Source: Bacteroidales bacterium (lineage in GTDB: Bacteria; Bacteroidota; Bacteroidia; Bacteroidales; UBA932). Taken from it: a stretch of DNA of 64,000 nt. The DNA is taken from positions 109,836 to 173,835 of the forward strand of contig JAFXVX010000017.1 in NCBI GenBank assembly GCA_017534745.1, written 5' to 3'. The position numbers and the translations under genes were made by a program. Below are positions 41,913-51,547 of the stretch, in pieces (the stretch's first letter is position 1; every line of letters starts with the position of its first letter). The notes under the pieces are model-generated. The model saw nothing but the letters and a program-made list of their open reading frames with translations. It did no database searches and had not been told where the DNA came from.

Positions 41913-44900
41913 TCAGAATCGGATTTGTGCGCTGAAAACTACGGAACGGGATTTCGGATACGAGCCGATGTCCGCGCGGCGGAGGGTCGAGGAGGAGCCT
42001 TCGGAGGAGACGTCGGGGTCAAATCCGTTGTACTTCTTCAGGAGGAAGAGGTTGTCGCCTACGACGCTCACCGTGATATCCTTCATCCACTTGACTTTTC
42101 TGGAGAGGTCGAAAGTGTAACTCAGGCTCACGGTCTTGAGCCTCAGGTAGGAGGCGTCGTAGATCATGAAGTCGCTCGGCGGAGCCTGCTCCGAAAGAAT
42201 GCCCGCCCTCGGGAGGTTGGACTCGGGGTTGCGCTCCGGATGCCAGGAGTTGAGCATGTACCGGTACTGGTTGGTCCTTCGTGAACCGGCCATGTAGAAC
42301 TCGGAGAAATTGTAGATCTTGCCGCCGACGGAGTAGGCGAGGTATATGCCAAGCTTGACCCCGAAGATGTGGAAGGTGTTCTGCAGACCGCCGTAGATGA
42401 CAGGATCGGCCGAACCCTGGTACATCAGGTCGTCCTGGTTGAGCACTCCGTCGTGGTTGATGTCGTAGTAACGCGGGTAGCCGAGGCTGTAGGCGCTCGT
42501 GCCGATGCCGGCGAATGTGTGGGTCGCCTGGTTGGCCGTGACCTCCTCCTCGTTGTGCCATACTCCGCCGTACTTGAAGCCCCAGAGGGAGTTGAGCGGA
42601 TAACCTTTGACGTAGCCGTACATCATGAAGGAGTTGTTGCCGGGGGAATTGTAGGCCGAGACGAACTCCTCGCTGCCGACATCCTCCACCAGCTGGGTGT
42701 TGTGCGAGATGGTGAACGTGGTGCTCCAGCCGAAGTTCTTCTTGTTGATGTTATGGGTCTCGAGGGAGAACTCGACGCCTTTGTTGGACGTCTTTCCGAT
42801 ATTGGCGTAACGCGACGAATAACCGGTCTGGCGGGCCATCTGGACCGTCAGCAGGAGGTCGGTCGTCCTGGAGTAGTAGTATTCGGCCGTGATGTTGACG
42901 TTGCCGCCGAGAATAGAGAAGTCGATTGCGGCGTTGTAGAGGGCTGTTTTCTCCCATGTAAGGTTGGGGGAGGCGAGCCTGGAGCGGTAGTAGGCCACCG
43001 GCTGCGAGCCGTTGAAGACGTAGCCGTCGGTGGTCGTCGAAAGGGCGGCCAGCGAGCGGTATTCGCTGATGGCGTCGTTGCCGGTCAGACCGGCGCTCAG
43101 GCGCAGCGACAGGTCGTCGATCCAGCCGACGTTCTTGAGGAAGGGCTCGTTGGAAATGTTCCAGCGGAAGGCCCCGGAGGGGAAGAACGCCCATTTGTGG
43201 TTGTCGGCGAAGTTGGACGCGCCGTCGGCCCGGACCGTTCCCGTCAGGTAATAGCGGGATTTCCAGTTATAGTCGGCGCGACCGAAAAATGACATCTTGG
43301 TCTTGGAAGAATACGCGGTGTTGGCCGTGTAGGTCTCCTTGTCGAGGACGGCGTTCATGTTGTTCCACATAACGGCGTCGTCCATATAGCCGCTGCCTTC
43401 AAGTTCGAGCTTCTTGTTGGCCGACTTGTAGAACGAGACGCCGGCCATGAGGTTGAGCGTATGGTCCTTGAGTTTCGGGACGATATAGCTCACCGTCGTC
43501 TCGTCGGAGAGCGACCAGGAGTGGTACTCCTCGCGGTAAGCGTCACCGCCGTCCGTCTCGTTCTTGGCAGGCAGCGCTCCCGGGTTGTAGCGGTAGTGAT
43601 GTCTCTGGAACATGAAGTAGGAGAGCGTGCTCTTGATGCTCAGGTCCTTTATCGGGTGGATGTCCACCTTGAAGGAGTGGTTGGTCGAATGGTACTCCCT
43701 CAGATTGGTGATAAGGTCGATGGCTGCCCGCGGAGTGTTGATGCGGCGGTTGTCGTTGTTGCCGTCAACAAGGGGGTTGTTGTAGTCGCCGGGAGCGATG
43801 AAAGGGGAGAGGTACTGTGCCGCGTTGCGGTAGGACGTGCCTCCGATGGAGGCCCTCGCTACATCCTGCAGGCGGTAGGTGTACGAGCCGGTGTACCCGA
43901 CGTTGAGCCACTTGAAGAGGTCCCTGTCCACGGAAACGCGGCCCGTGAAGCGCTTCTGTCCGCTGCCCTGGACAATGCCCTGGCTGTCGTTGTAGGAGAA
44001 CGAGGCGTAGTAGGAGCTCTTCGGGACTTTTCCGGAAATGGAAAGGGCATAGTTCTGCGTCACAGCGGTCCTTGTCATTTCCTTGATCCAGTCCGTTCCC
44101 GTAAGGGAGAACGGGTCCGGGTAGGATGTCTCCGACTGCGGGCGCTCCTTGTTGCTGAAGTAGGCGTAGTCGTTGCGGTACAGGGCGAACTCGGTGGCGT
44201 TCATGATGTCCAGGCCCTCGGGAAGCCATGCCACGCCGACATCCGCCTTGAAACTGACATTGACCTTGCCTTCGCTTCCGGCCCCGCCCTTGGTGGTGAT
44301 GATGATGACGCCGTTGGCGCCGCGGGAGCCGTAGATGGCCGTTGAGGAGGCATCCTTCAGGACGGAAATGGAGGCGATGTCGCTCGAGTTGATATCGTTG
44401 AGGTCGTGGATGGCGTCCATGACCCCGTCCACGATAAACAGGGGCTCGTTGGAAGCCGTGATGGATCTGGAACCGCGGATACGGATCGTCGCCGTCGCGC
44501 CCGGAGCGCCGTCGGTGGACATGAATTCCGCACCGGCGATGCGGCCTTGGAGGGCGTTGTCCACGGAGACGGCGGGCGTCTCGAGGACATCGCTCATCTT
44601 GACGTTGACGACCGAGCCCGTGAGGTCGGATTTCTTGACGGAACCATAGCCGATGACGACCGTCTCTTCCAGCATGTTGCTGTCGGGTGTCATGACGACA
44701 GTGATCGCAGTCTCGTCTCCGGCCGTCACGTTTCTGTCGGCGAAGCCCATGCAGGAGAATACGAGGGTCTCACCCGGAGCGGCCATCACTTTGAAGAGAC
44801 CGTCGATGTCAGTGACTGCGCCGCGGGCAATGTCGCCCGCGGGGATGACAGCCGCGCCGATGACGGGAAGATTGTCCTGGTCCAGTACCGTACCGGAATA

Positions 44901-44972
44901 CTCTTTCATCTGCGCCAGGGCGCCGAGTGCCGGCAGCAGGGCAAATATCACGAGGAAAACCGTTTTTCTCAT
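41913..44972 (-). CDS. SusC/RagA-family TonB-dependent outer-membrane transporter, 1019 aa
   Basis: Start at 44972 (MRKTVFLVIFALLPALGALAQ signal peptide). A carboxypeptidase-like domain (YSGTVLDQDNLPVIGAAVIPAGD ... SCMGF) precedes the plug (ETVVIGYGSVKKSDLTGSV, GVIIITTKGG). The long beta-barrel ends with aromatic SRSVVFSAQIRF. Energy-dependent importer working with SusD. The start overlaps the upstream lipoprotein gene by 4 nt. Confidence 0.95.
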   Translation of the reverse strand: MRKTVFLVIFALLPALGALAQMKEYSGTVLDQDNLPVIGAAVIPAGDIARGAVTDIDGLFKVMAAPGETLVFSCMGFADRNVTAGDETAITVVMTPDSNMLEETVVIGYGSVKKSDLTGSVVNVKMSDVLETPAVSVDNALQGRIAGAEFMSTDGAPGATATIRIRGSRSITASNEPLFIVDGVMDAIHDLNDINSSDIASISVLKDASSTAIYGSRGANGVIIITTKGGAGSEGKVNVSFKADVGVAWLPEGLDIMNATEFALYRNDYAYFSNKERPQSETSYPDPFSLTGTDWIKEMTRTAVTQNYALSISGKVPKSSYYASFSYNDSQGIVQGSGQKRFTGRVSVDRDLFKWLNVGYTGSYTYRLQDVARASIGGTSYRNAAQYLSPFIAPGDYNNPLVDGNNDNRRINTPRAAIDLITNLREYHSTNHSFKVDIHPIKDLSIKSTLSYFMFQRHHYRYNPGALPAKNETDGGDAYREEYHSWSLSDETTVSYIVPKLKDHTLNLMAGVSFYKSANKKLELEGSGYMDDAVMWNNMNAVLDKETYTANTAYSSKTKMSFFGRADYNWKSRYYLTGTVRADGASNFADNHKWAFFPSGAFRWNISNEPFLKNVGWIDDLSLRLSAGLTGNDAISEYRSLAALSTTTDGYVFNGSQPVAYYRSRLASPNLTWEKTALYNAAIDFSILGGNVNITAEYYYSRTTDLLLTVQMARQTGYSSRYANIGKTSNKGVEFSLETHNINKKNFGWSTTFTISHNTQLVEDVGSEEFVSAYNSPGNNSFMMYGYVKGYPLNSLWGFKYGGVWHNEEEVTANQATHTFAGIGTSAYSLGYPRYYDINHDGVLNQDDLMYQGSADPVIYGGLQNTFHIFGVKLGIYLAYSVGGKIYNFSEFYMAGSRRTNQYRYMLNSWHPERNPESNLPRAGILSEQAPPSDFMIYDASYLRLKTVSLSYTFDLSRKVKWMKDITVSVVGDNLFLLKKYNGFDPDVSSEGSSSTLRRADIGSYPKSRSVVFSAQIRF

Positions 44973-46114
44973 AGCACCGTGTCTTTTCCGCTGTGGCCGA
45001 TGAGAGGGAAGATGTCCTCGTCGAAGAGAACGCTGAAGCGATAGATGCACAGATTGTCGATGAATATCCTGTTGCATCGCTCCATTGCGGCGCCGCTCAT
45101 GTCACCCGCCTCGAAGTGGATGGTCGTATTGACCCCCACCGGATTCTGGTCCGTCCCCTCGATGAAGAGGATGTAGCGCGAACCTTCGAAAATATCCGAG
45201 GGATATGAGGGGGAAGCGAGGTCGTATGTAGGGATGTCGTCGAACGTGATGGAGGTACCGCCCGTCCCGGTGAAGTCGCGGATGTAGCCGCCGCCGCTCA
45301 GGCGGACGGTAAGCGAGCCCGTATCTACGGTCTCCTCCTCTCCGCCCTCGGCCCTGGTGCGCAGCGCCATCGGCACTATAGGCTCGGTACCGCCGCTGAA
45401 ATCGGGAAGGATGTCCCCGTTCTGCACCACCGCATCGAACGTCACCACCACAAGGGTATCGTTCAGGAATCCCGGTATCCTGGGGGTCATGAGGTCCGCA
45501 CCGATGGCTTTGTCGCCACCGATCTTGACGTAGCCTTCCTTGCTGTAGGTGAAGGCCATCTCCTGACCGGGAAGTACGGAAGCGGTGTAACCGACGGCCT
45601 GCTGGGCCGTGGTCCAGCGGCTGATCGGGAGGTCCTTGTGCGTGGCGTTTGGCTCGGCGGAGCCGTTAAGCCATGAGAAATCGTCAGCGTAACGCACCTG
45701 CATCCCCTGTTCTACCTTAAAATAGTTGCCGAGAAAGCGGTCGGCGGAGGTGAACAGGATGTTTCCGTAGCGCCTCTGGTAAAGGCATTCTCCGGGAAGG
45801 AGAGTGCGCTCGGAGAGCGGCCTGGCCGTCAGCTCTATCTTCCAGAGCCCGTCCTGCACCTTGACAGGCGCGCCCAGGGTGGCCCAGCCTTCTCCGCTAT
45901 CCTGCCATTTGGCCTCGAAATCTACATTGGAACGGAGGTAATAGGTCGCCGTCCCGCCCTGGACGCTGATCCAGGTGCGCTCTATGGGAATGTCGCTCTC
46001 CGGGCTGTCGTACACCCGGATGAAGTCCGGGCGCTCCGCATTGGGGTCCTTCCTGCCGCATGAAAGGGCGGCGAGCAGAAGAACCGTCAGTATATAGGAT
46101 TTTTTCATATTCAT
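44969..46114 (-). CDS. BACON-like lipoprotein, 381 aa
   Basis: Lipobox signal (LTVLLLAALSC). N-terminal region IERTWISVQGGTATYYLRSNVDFEAKW and ...GNILFTSADRFLGNYFKVEQGMQ resembles a divergent BACON/Ig-like domain; the remainder is a beta-sandwich with IFIDNLCIYRF near the end. MKKSYI at 46108 is an alternative start two codons later. Its stop overlaps the SusC start by 4 nt and its start follows the nuclease gene by 2 nt. Placed between a surface hydrolase and the SusC gene, it is probably a surface binding component. Confidence 0.75.
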   Translation of the reverse strand: MNMKKSYILTVLLLAALSCGRKDPNAERPDFIRVYDSPESDIPIERTWISVQGGTATYYLRSNVDFEAKWQDSGEGWATLGAPVKVQDGLWKIELTARPLSERTLLPGECLYQRRYGNILFTSADRFLGNYFKVEQGMQVRYADDFSWLNGSAEPNATHKDLPISRWTTAQQAVGYTASVLPGQEMAFTYSKEGYVKIGGDKAIGADLMTPRIPGFLNDTLVVVTFDAVVQNGDILPDFSGGTEPIVPMALRTRAEGGEEETVDTGSLTVRLSGGGYIRDFTGTGGTSITFDDIPTYDLASPSYPSDIFEGSRYILFIEGTDQNPVGVNTTIHFEAGDMSGAAMERCNRIFIDNLCIYRFSVLFDEDIFPLIGHSGKDTVL

Positions 46115-46116
46115 CT

Positions 46117-48837
46117 CTACTTGCTCATATCAAACTCCACGAGAATCGGCATGTGGTCCGAAGGGATTTTCGGCTTCTTCTCATCGTCATTCGGATCGTA
46201 ATACGGCGTCGATTTGGTGTGCGAGAAGGAATCGTGGAGCACCATGGAATTGCTGTCCACCCTGCGCCGCATCGATTCGCTGCCGTACATCATGTCATAG
46301 CGGACCTGTCCGCCGGTGGAAGTCGTAAAACGACCGGAACCGGTGTACAGCGAACCCTCGCCTTCGCGCAGCATGTCAAAGAGGGCCCTGCCGAACATGA
46401 GTTCCCCATTGAGGGTGGGATCGGTCCTGTCGGGCGACCGTAGCACCCGGCGGTGGGTCTCCACCCATTTGTCACCGTGGTCCACATACTCCTTGTAGGC
46501 GATGTCCGTGAGATATTCCTCATCGAGCGGAGACACGGAGTTCATGTCGCCCATGATCAGCCAGTCGTCGCCGCAATCGGTGCGGGTCACCGTCTCGTTG
46601 AGTGCTCCGGAAAGCTCGCGCCGCTGCACTGAATAGCCTTCGCGGTTATTCTTGCTTGTCTCGTTGTTGTTGCGGTATTTGAAGGGCCACAGGTGCACGG
46701 AGACGATATTGACAGTCTTGCCGTAGGCCGTTATCTGGAAGTGGCCGCCGCCGCGGGTGAGGGATACATTGCTCTCTCCCGGAACGGCGCAGTTGTGAAG
46801 GCGCTTGACCGTCGTGACCGGATACTTGGAAGTGATCACCTGCGGGAAGAGATTGATGTTGGTATGGGCATCGTTGAAATAGTAGGCGCTGACGGCGTGG
46901 TAGGAGTGCCCCCAGCGGGCGGCGAGGTTCTTCCACTCATTGTTCATGTAGTTGCCGTCGCTCTCATAGATATTGTTGTTCTTGAACAGTTTATAGCTTC
47001 CGGCACCGACCGTCTGGGCTGCATTGTCCTTCCACCCGGACTTGGCTTCGCAGAAGACGCACACATCGGGGTCGTAGCGCTTGATGAACGCGACGAAATT
47101 GTCGAAATTGTTGTGCTGGTCGCCCCACATGCCGTACTGGAGGTTGTAGACCAGGACGCGTAGCGGCTGCTCGGCCGCTTTTTCGAGCGGCACATGTCGA
47201 AGCTCGATATTGTCCAGATAGATGCCGTTCACGATTCCGCCTCCCTCGTCCGATCCCTGCAGGCGCAGCTGCGAGAGGTCGTTCAGGTGGGAATACGTGA
47301 TCTCGACATGATGCCATCCGCTCTCATATTTGTCGGAGGCCGGACCGGGCATGACCTTGCGCTTGACGGTGCATGTATTGTTGTAGGAATGGGTATAGCG
47401 GTTGTTGCCGTAGTTGTCGTCGGCATCCAGGAGAAAGTTTTCCAGAAGGATGTCCTCCCCGTCCACGACCATCTTTTCGGCGATGCCGCTGCCGCTCAGG
47501 AGAGTCGAGAGTTCGTCGTCGCTGTTGTAGCGGAGACAGGCGTCGAAAGACAGCTTCACATTGTAGTATGTCTCGTCGATGGGGATGGTCTTCATCATCT
47601 GGTAGATACCCCTGCTGCCGCTGTCGCCGACGCCGACGCATCCCTGAAACTCCTGGCAGCGGAACATGTAGCTCAAGTCACCGATATTGCGGCTGCGGAC
47701 ATACTCCGCGCTCACGCTGGGACGCTCGCCTACGGTCCAGCCGTTCACCGTGGCCCAGTTGACCTGCATGTAGGCGGAACCGGGCGTTGCCGTCCCCACC
47801 TTCGTAAAGGCCTGCTCATAGCCCTTGCGGACGCCCGGGTTGTCGTTCGGGTTGGACGAGGCGTCCGGGGCGTAGGACGACACGGCCGCGTTGCCCTTGA
47901 CATTTCCTCCCCAGACGAAGTTGTCGAAATGCTCGAAGAAGAGAAGGTCTTCATCCGGAGCATAGTCAAACTGCGAATCGCCGCCTTCCTCTTCGAGGGA
48001 GACGACTTCTCCGGCGGCTACTTCGAAGGGCTTGACGGAGAACACCTGTCCCTTGTGGTCCATCCCCGTGAGGGTCAGCGTAAGGCCGTCCGGATAGCTT
48101 CCGGGGGCGATGAGAAGATAGAACGTCTTCCCGTCCGGGGAAATCTCCACGCCCGCACCGTCATTGGTGCAGTTGAGATTGATGAAATCAACTCCTTCGG
48201 TCAGGGTATATTCCCCGTCGGCAGTGTAGGAAGCTATGCCAGCAAGGTTGTCCTCCACGGTCCCGGCCGTGCTCCTCGAGGCGAGGTGCACGGAGGCGAG
48301 GCGCCCGCTTCCGCTCACCCGGACGCTCACGGCGCCGATGAGTTCCCGGAACACCAGGCTGCCGTCCCCTCCGCCGGAGCTGGCAGCCATCATCGGATAC
48401 TGAGCGAGCAGTTCCGCCGTGGTTCCGTACATCTGGGAATATGGAATGATAAGGCCCTTGAGCGGCGCGTCTTCCGCAGCAGAGAACCAGAAGCGCGATC
48501 CTCCCGGATAGAGGAACATCAGGTAGTCGCCGGAAGTAGCCTCCGGAACATCCAGATAAACCTTCCCGTCATCACCCATCTTCGGTGAGTAGATGGCGGA
48601 TTTGAGATAAATCTCGTCCTCTTCCGAGAAGACGTGCGCGCCTGCGCCGATTACTTCACGGAGCGAAGCCTCCTCCGTACCGACGGAGAAACCGGCTTCG
48701 GCGCCGGCCTCCTCCTCGGGCATGGGACTCTGCTTTTCTACACCCCCGCCCCGGGCGAAGTCCAGCTTCTGCTCCTGGGTACAGGACAGAAGCAGGAAAG
48801 CCGCTCCGAGGAAGAAGATTATGCTTTTTCTTGTCAT
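46117..48837 (-). CDS. Fimbrillin-like scaffold fused to an endonuclease/exonuclease/phosphatase domain, 906 aa
   Basis: Lipobox signal (LGAAFLLLSC). Residues 20-290 form a fimbrillin-like domain (VFSEEDEIYLKSA, LMFLYPGGSRFWFSA, LIGAVSVRVSGSG). A beta-sandwich follows at about 310-580 (YLDNIELRHVPLE). From 590 comes an EEP/DNase-I-fold domain: LRVLVYNLQYGMW, DVCVFCEAKSGW (metal-binding Glu), SVHLWPF, LIMGDMNSVSPLD (Asp/Asn) and the C-terminal PSDHMPILVEF with the catalytic His. All key residues look present, so phosphodiesterase or phosphatase activity (nucleic acid, lipid or inositol phosphate) is expected at the cell surface; which substrate is unknown. Confidence 0.9.
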   Translation of the reverse strand: MTRKSIIFFLGAAFLLLSCTQEQKLDFARGGGVEKQSPMPEEEAGAEAGFSVGTEEASLREVIGAGAHVFSEEDEIYLKSAIYSPKMGDDGKVYLDVPEATSGDYLMFLYPGGSRFWFSAAEDAPLKGLIIPYSQMYGTTAELLAQYPMMAASSGGGDGSLVFRELIGAVSVRVSGSGRLASVHLASRSTAGTVEDNLAGIASYTADGEYTLTEGVDFINLNCTNDGAGVEISPDGKTFYLLIAPGSYPDGLTLTLTGMDHKGQVFSVKPFEVAAGEVVSLEEEGGDSQFDYAPDEDLLFFEHFDNFVWGGNVKGNAAVSSYAPDASSNPNDNPGVRKGYEQAFTKVGTATPGSAYMQVNWATVNGWTVGERPSVSAEYVRSRNIGDLSYMFRCQEFQGCVGVGDSGSRGIYQMMKTIPIDETYYNVKLSFDACLRYNSDDELSTLLSGSGIAEKMVVDGEDILLENFLLDADDNYGNNRYTHSYNNTCTVKRKVMPGPASDKYESGWHHVEITYSHLNDLSQLRLQGSDEGGGIVNGIYLDNIELRHVPLEKAAEQPLRVLVYNLQYGMWGDQHNNFDNFVAFIKRYDPDVCVFCEAKSGWKDNAAQTVGAGSYKLFKNNNIYESDGNYMNNEWKNLAARWGHSYHAVSAYYFNDAHTNINLFPQVITSKYPVTTVKRLHNCAVPGESNVSLTRGGGHFQITAYGKTVNIVSVHLWPFKYRNNNETSKNNREGYSVQRRELSGALNETVTRTDCGDDWLIMGDMNSVSPLDEEYLTDIAYKEYVDHGDKWVETHRRVLRSPDRTDPTLNGELMFGRALFDMLREGEGSLYTGSGRFTTSTGGQVRYDMMYGSESMRRRVDSNSMVLHDSFSHTKSTPYYDPNDDEKKPKIPSDHMPILVEFDMSK

Positions 48838-48881
48838 CTTATGGTATTAAATCGTTATCTCTGGATAAAAGGTTCGACGGA

Positions 48882-50555
48882 CTAAACCCCTTCGTAGAGC
48901 GTAGGCTCACTGAACGCGCTTCCTGCCGGAAGGGCGAACAGTACACTGGCATCGGCCTTTATATAGATGTCTGAAGCTTCACTGACTGTAAATGCCTCCT
49001 CTCCGGCCTCGAACAGGGCGCCCGTCGCATGAGGGCCGGCCGTGGCTGCACCAAGGGTCTTTTTGGCCGCAGCTGAGGTAATCGTGGCGTCGGTAGTCGT
49101 CTTCAGCAGAACCGATGTCCCGGCAGGAATGCCGGTGACCTTTCTCCACTGAGGCTGCCCGCTCACTACGGAAAGGGCCTGGGTCGTACAGAGTTCACCG
49201 TCAAGATAAAGAAGAGATGCCTTGTCCGCTTCGCTCATTTCGGCTTCTGGAACCGCAAAGGGCTGACTGCTTTCCAACATGAAGGTCTTGTTCAGCGTAG
49301 GATTGTAATAAACTGTAAACGTAGCGTCATCCGGATAACCCTGCAGATAGAAATTGGCATCAGCTCCGCCCCCGCTGGACAAAACCGGGATCAATTCGCC
49401 AAGAACGAAACTGCGCTGCAGTCCATCTGTAGCAATGGCATAGTGGGTTCCAACTTTATTGCTGCTTATCGTGCAGAATTTGAACCTGATTCTACGGTTT
49501 TCACCAGAATCGACAAGGGTCAAGCCTTCAGCCTTGTACCATCCATTATAGACAGGTTCGAAAGCCAGGGAGTTGGCATTGGTGGTTCCAAAATTGTAAG
49601 TCGTCCCGTTGTAAATGTAATTTCCCCTCAGCCGCCGGTTCGTCGCCGGTGTCTCCGTTATGCTCAGCGCACCCATCTTCTTGAAGGTGGTGCGGGAGAA
49701 GGTCTTCGCGGAAGTGGTCGCCTGCTCGAGAAGGGTGTAACCGCCGGCGTTTTTCAGCGTGATCTTATAGTTGTAAGTTCCTGTCGGGACAGGGAGGTAC
49801 ACGACCATATCTGTCTTTTCGGAGAAATCGTAACGGACCGTAATGCTGCCTGCACCGCTTCCGGCCTTGATTTCATCCACGAAGTGCGGACTCTCGTAAT
49901 TCTCGCCGGACTTTACCTCAACGGGAGTTCCTTCCCCGGCATCCTCGCCCTCGGCTGTGAACTTCCCGGAGGTCGTGAGGTCGAATCCGCCGGAGATCAC
50001 CGCGTCGGCGGAAGAGAGCTCCAGCGTTCCCGCTTCGGCCGGCACACCATTGACAGTGAGTCGCATGACGGCCGCCATGTGGGTGAAGAAGAGTTCGCCG
50101 TCGATCTCGTCGTCGGTGTTGTCGTCGTGAATAGTCGCCGTAAGCGGGACCATCCCGGCATCGGCCACATCGGCGTAATCATACTCCGAAGGAAGGGTGA
50201 CGGAGCCGGTGATGGCTCCCTCCCCGACCAGCGAAGCGGGTGACCAGGCGCGGGTCCAGTTGTATTCCCCTTCCGCAATGGAAGCCTTGAACACGAAATC
50301 TTCCCCGCTGCCTTCTCCCTTGAATGTGAATACATTCCCGGAGTTGGCGTCATAGACGGCGATTTCATCGCCCTCGGACCAGCTCCAGACGGCGTTGTCG
50401 TCCATCGCCGCCCTGGTGCCTTCTGCGGGCTTCAGGGTGTAGGTGACGAGGTCTGCCGGAGCGGCAGGCGTCTCGTCCTGAAGCACCTCCTCCCGGGCGC
50501 AGGAAAGCACGGCGCTGAGCAGGAAGGCTGGAAGAATAAAGTATCTCGTTTTCAT
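48882..50555 (-). CDS. Fimbrillin-like lipoprotein, 557 aa
   Basis: Lipobox (LPAFLLSAVLSC). The N-terminal 310 residues carry the scaffold seen throughout this locus: VWSWSEGDEIAVYDANSG, YNWTRAWSPASLVG, VTLPSEYDY, FFTHMAAVMRLTVNGVPA, VVYLPVPTGTYNYKITLKNAG. The C-terminal 240 residues (YIYNGTTYNFGTT... to SDIYIKADASVLFALPAGSAF) are a separate beta-rich region with no family I recognise, possibly a ligand-binding or adhesin tip. The gap of 44 nt to the next gene is one of the largest in the locus. Confidence 0.82.
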   Translation of the reverse strand: MKTRYFILPAFLLSAVLSCAREEVLQDETPAAPADLVTYTLKPAEGTRAAMDDNAVWSWSEGDEIAVYDANSGNVFTFKGEGSGEDFVFKASIAEGEYNWTRAWSPASLVGEGAITGSVTLPSEYDYADVADAGMVPLTATIHDDNTDDEIDGELFFTHMAAVMRLTVNGVPAEAGTLELSSADAVISGGFDLTTSGKFTAEGEDAGEGTPVEVKSGENYESPHFVDEIKAGSGAGSITVRYDFSEKTDMVVYLPVPTGTYNYKITLKNAGGYTLLEQATTSAKTFSRTTFKKMGALSITETPATNRRLRGNYIYNGTTYNFGTTNANSLAFEPVYNGWYKAEGLTLVDSGENRRIRFKFCTISSNKVGTHYAIATDGLQRSFVLGELIPVLSSGGGADANFYLQGYPDDATFTVYYNPTLNKTFMLESSQPFAVPEAEMSEADKASLLYLDGELCTTQALSVVSGQPQWRKVTGIPAGTSVLLKTTTDATITSAAAKKTLGAATAGPHATGALFEAGEEAFTVSEASDIYIKADASVLFALPAGSAFSEPTLYEGV

Positions 50556-50561
50556 ACGCCG

Positions 50562-51389
50562 TTAGTTCCAATTGTAGGGATTGTCCTGCTCCACGGTGAA
50601 GTCCTCCCCCTTGACATCGGATTCCAGAAGGATGTCGTTGAGGTAGAAATCGAGGTTCCCCAACTTGTAGATTTTGGCTCTCTCGAAGGTCTGGGCCGCC
50701 GCTCCCGTCGATGCCTGGAAGAGCTCGGGGGCCGCAGCCGTGCCGACCTTGATCGAATAGGCATAGCTGCCCGTCGGCATCGGGAGGGTTACCTCCACAT
50801 TGGAGGTCTCGCTGAGGCTGAGCGGAATGGTCACGCCCGCCGCGCCGTCAGTAGCCGCGATAGCTGCAGGGCTGCCGGCAAGGCTGAAGGTGCCGCTGAT
50901 ATTCTTCTCTGTCGCCGTGACGGTGAGCTGCGTCATTTCCTCGCTCACACCGGCTATGGTGAAGCGGAGAAGGGCGGCTGCGTGCTTGAAACTCAGCGTA
51001 TTGCCTGTCGCACTGACCTCTGCGACCATCGGGAAGGTCTTCCCGGCCGCGGCCTCATCGGCCGAATAGGTGGCGGGAAGCGTCACAGAAGTGGTGCCCG
51101 CCGCGACCGAAGCGGGATAAATCGCCGTCGAGAACACGCTGGTACGCGGGGCCTCGGCCGTATATACACCCTTGCCGACCTTGTCGGTGAAGGTGACGAA
51201 GGCGCTCGTCGTATTGTCCCAGATCTTAATCTGGTCGCCGGCGCTCCAGGAGAAGACGCCCGCATCTGAGATGGCCGCCTTGGTGGCCACGGCTTCGAAG
51301 CTCCATTCCACGAGATCGGCGGGAGCGGCGTTCTTGCTGCACGCGGCAAGGGCGAGAAGGGATGCTGCTATGTATAATGTACGTTTCAT
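50562..51389 (-). CDS. Fimbrillin-like lipoprotein, short form, 275 aa
   Basis: Lipobox (LLALAAC). Minimal version of the scaffold: VFSWSAGDQIKIWDNTTSAFVTFTDK, STAIYPASVAAGTTSVTLPATYS, LSFKHAAALLRFTIAGV, VEVTLPMPTGSYAYSIKVG. It ends with a short tail, DNPYNWN, recalling the Trp-ended tails of the small peptides in this locus. There is no cargo domain. The next gene begins 6 nt downstream. Confidence 0.82.
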   Translation of the reverse strand: MKRTLYIAASLLALAACSKNAAPADLVEWSFEAVATKAAISDAGVFSWSAGDQIKIWDNTTSAFVTFTDKVGKGVYTAEAPRTSVFSTAIYPASVAAGTTSVTLPATYSADEAAAGKTFPMVAEVSATGNTLSFKHAAALLRFTIAGVSEEMTQLTVTATEKNISGTFSLAGSPAAIAATDGAAGVTIPLSLSETSNVEVTLPMPTGSYAYSIKVGTAAAPELFQASTGAAAQTFERAKIYKLGNLDFYLNDILLESDVKGEDFTVEQDNPYNWN

Positions 51390-51406
51390 ATTCTTCCTGT
51401 GTTATT

Positions 51407-51547
51407 TTACCAATCTTCATCTTCCGGATCGCCGTCCTCTACGCCGGGACCCCCTATCTGCTGGCTTAAGATGCTTTGTTCCAGTGCGAAGGCCAGCTCC
51501 TCCGACTGCGGGAATTGATATTCTTTCTTCATTATGTAGTTTTCCAT
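51407..51547 (-). CDS. Small acidic Trp-ended peptide, 46 aa
   Basis: ATG 51547 overlaps the stop of the upstream SGNH gene (TAATG), favouring real, coupled translation. The product begins MENYIMKKEYQFPQSEEL and ends GVEDGDPEDEDW: a basic/amphipathic N-terminus and a strongly acidic tail with C-terminal Trp. No signal peptide. The 54-aa peptide at 63516-63680 has the same plan, and small proteins of this style accompany other Bacteroidota surface loci. Function unknown. An internal ATG (MKKEYQ) is an alternative start. Confidence 0.55.
   Translation of the reverse strand: MENYIMKKEYQFPQSEELAFALEQSILSQQIGGPGVEDGDPEDEDW

Noticed and set aside
40388-44972. Classical polysaccharide utilisation locus
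   Set aside because: SusC and SusD are present, but there is no glycoside hydrolase, lyase, carbohydrate esterase of a known CAZy type with certainty, or HTCS/sigma-anti-sigma regulator within the window.
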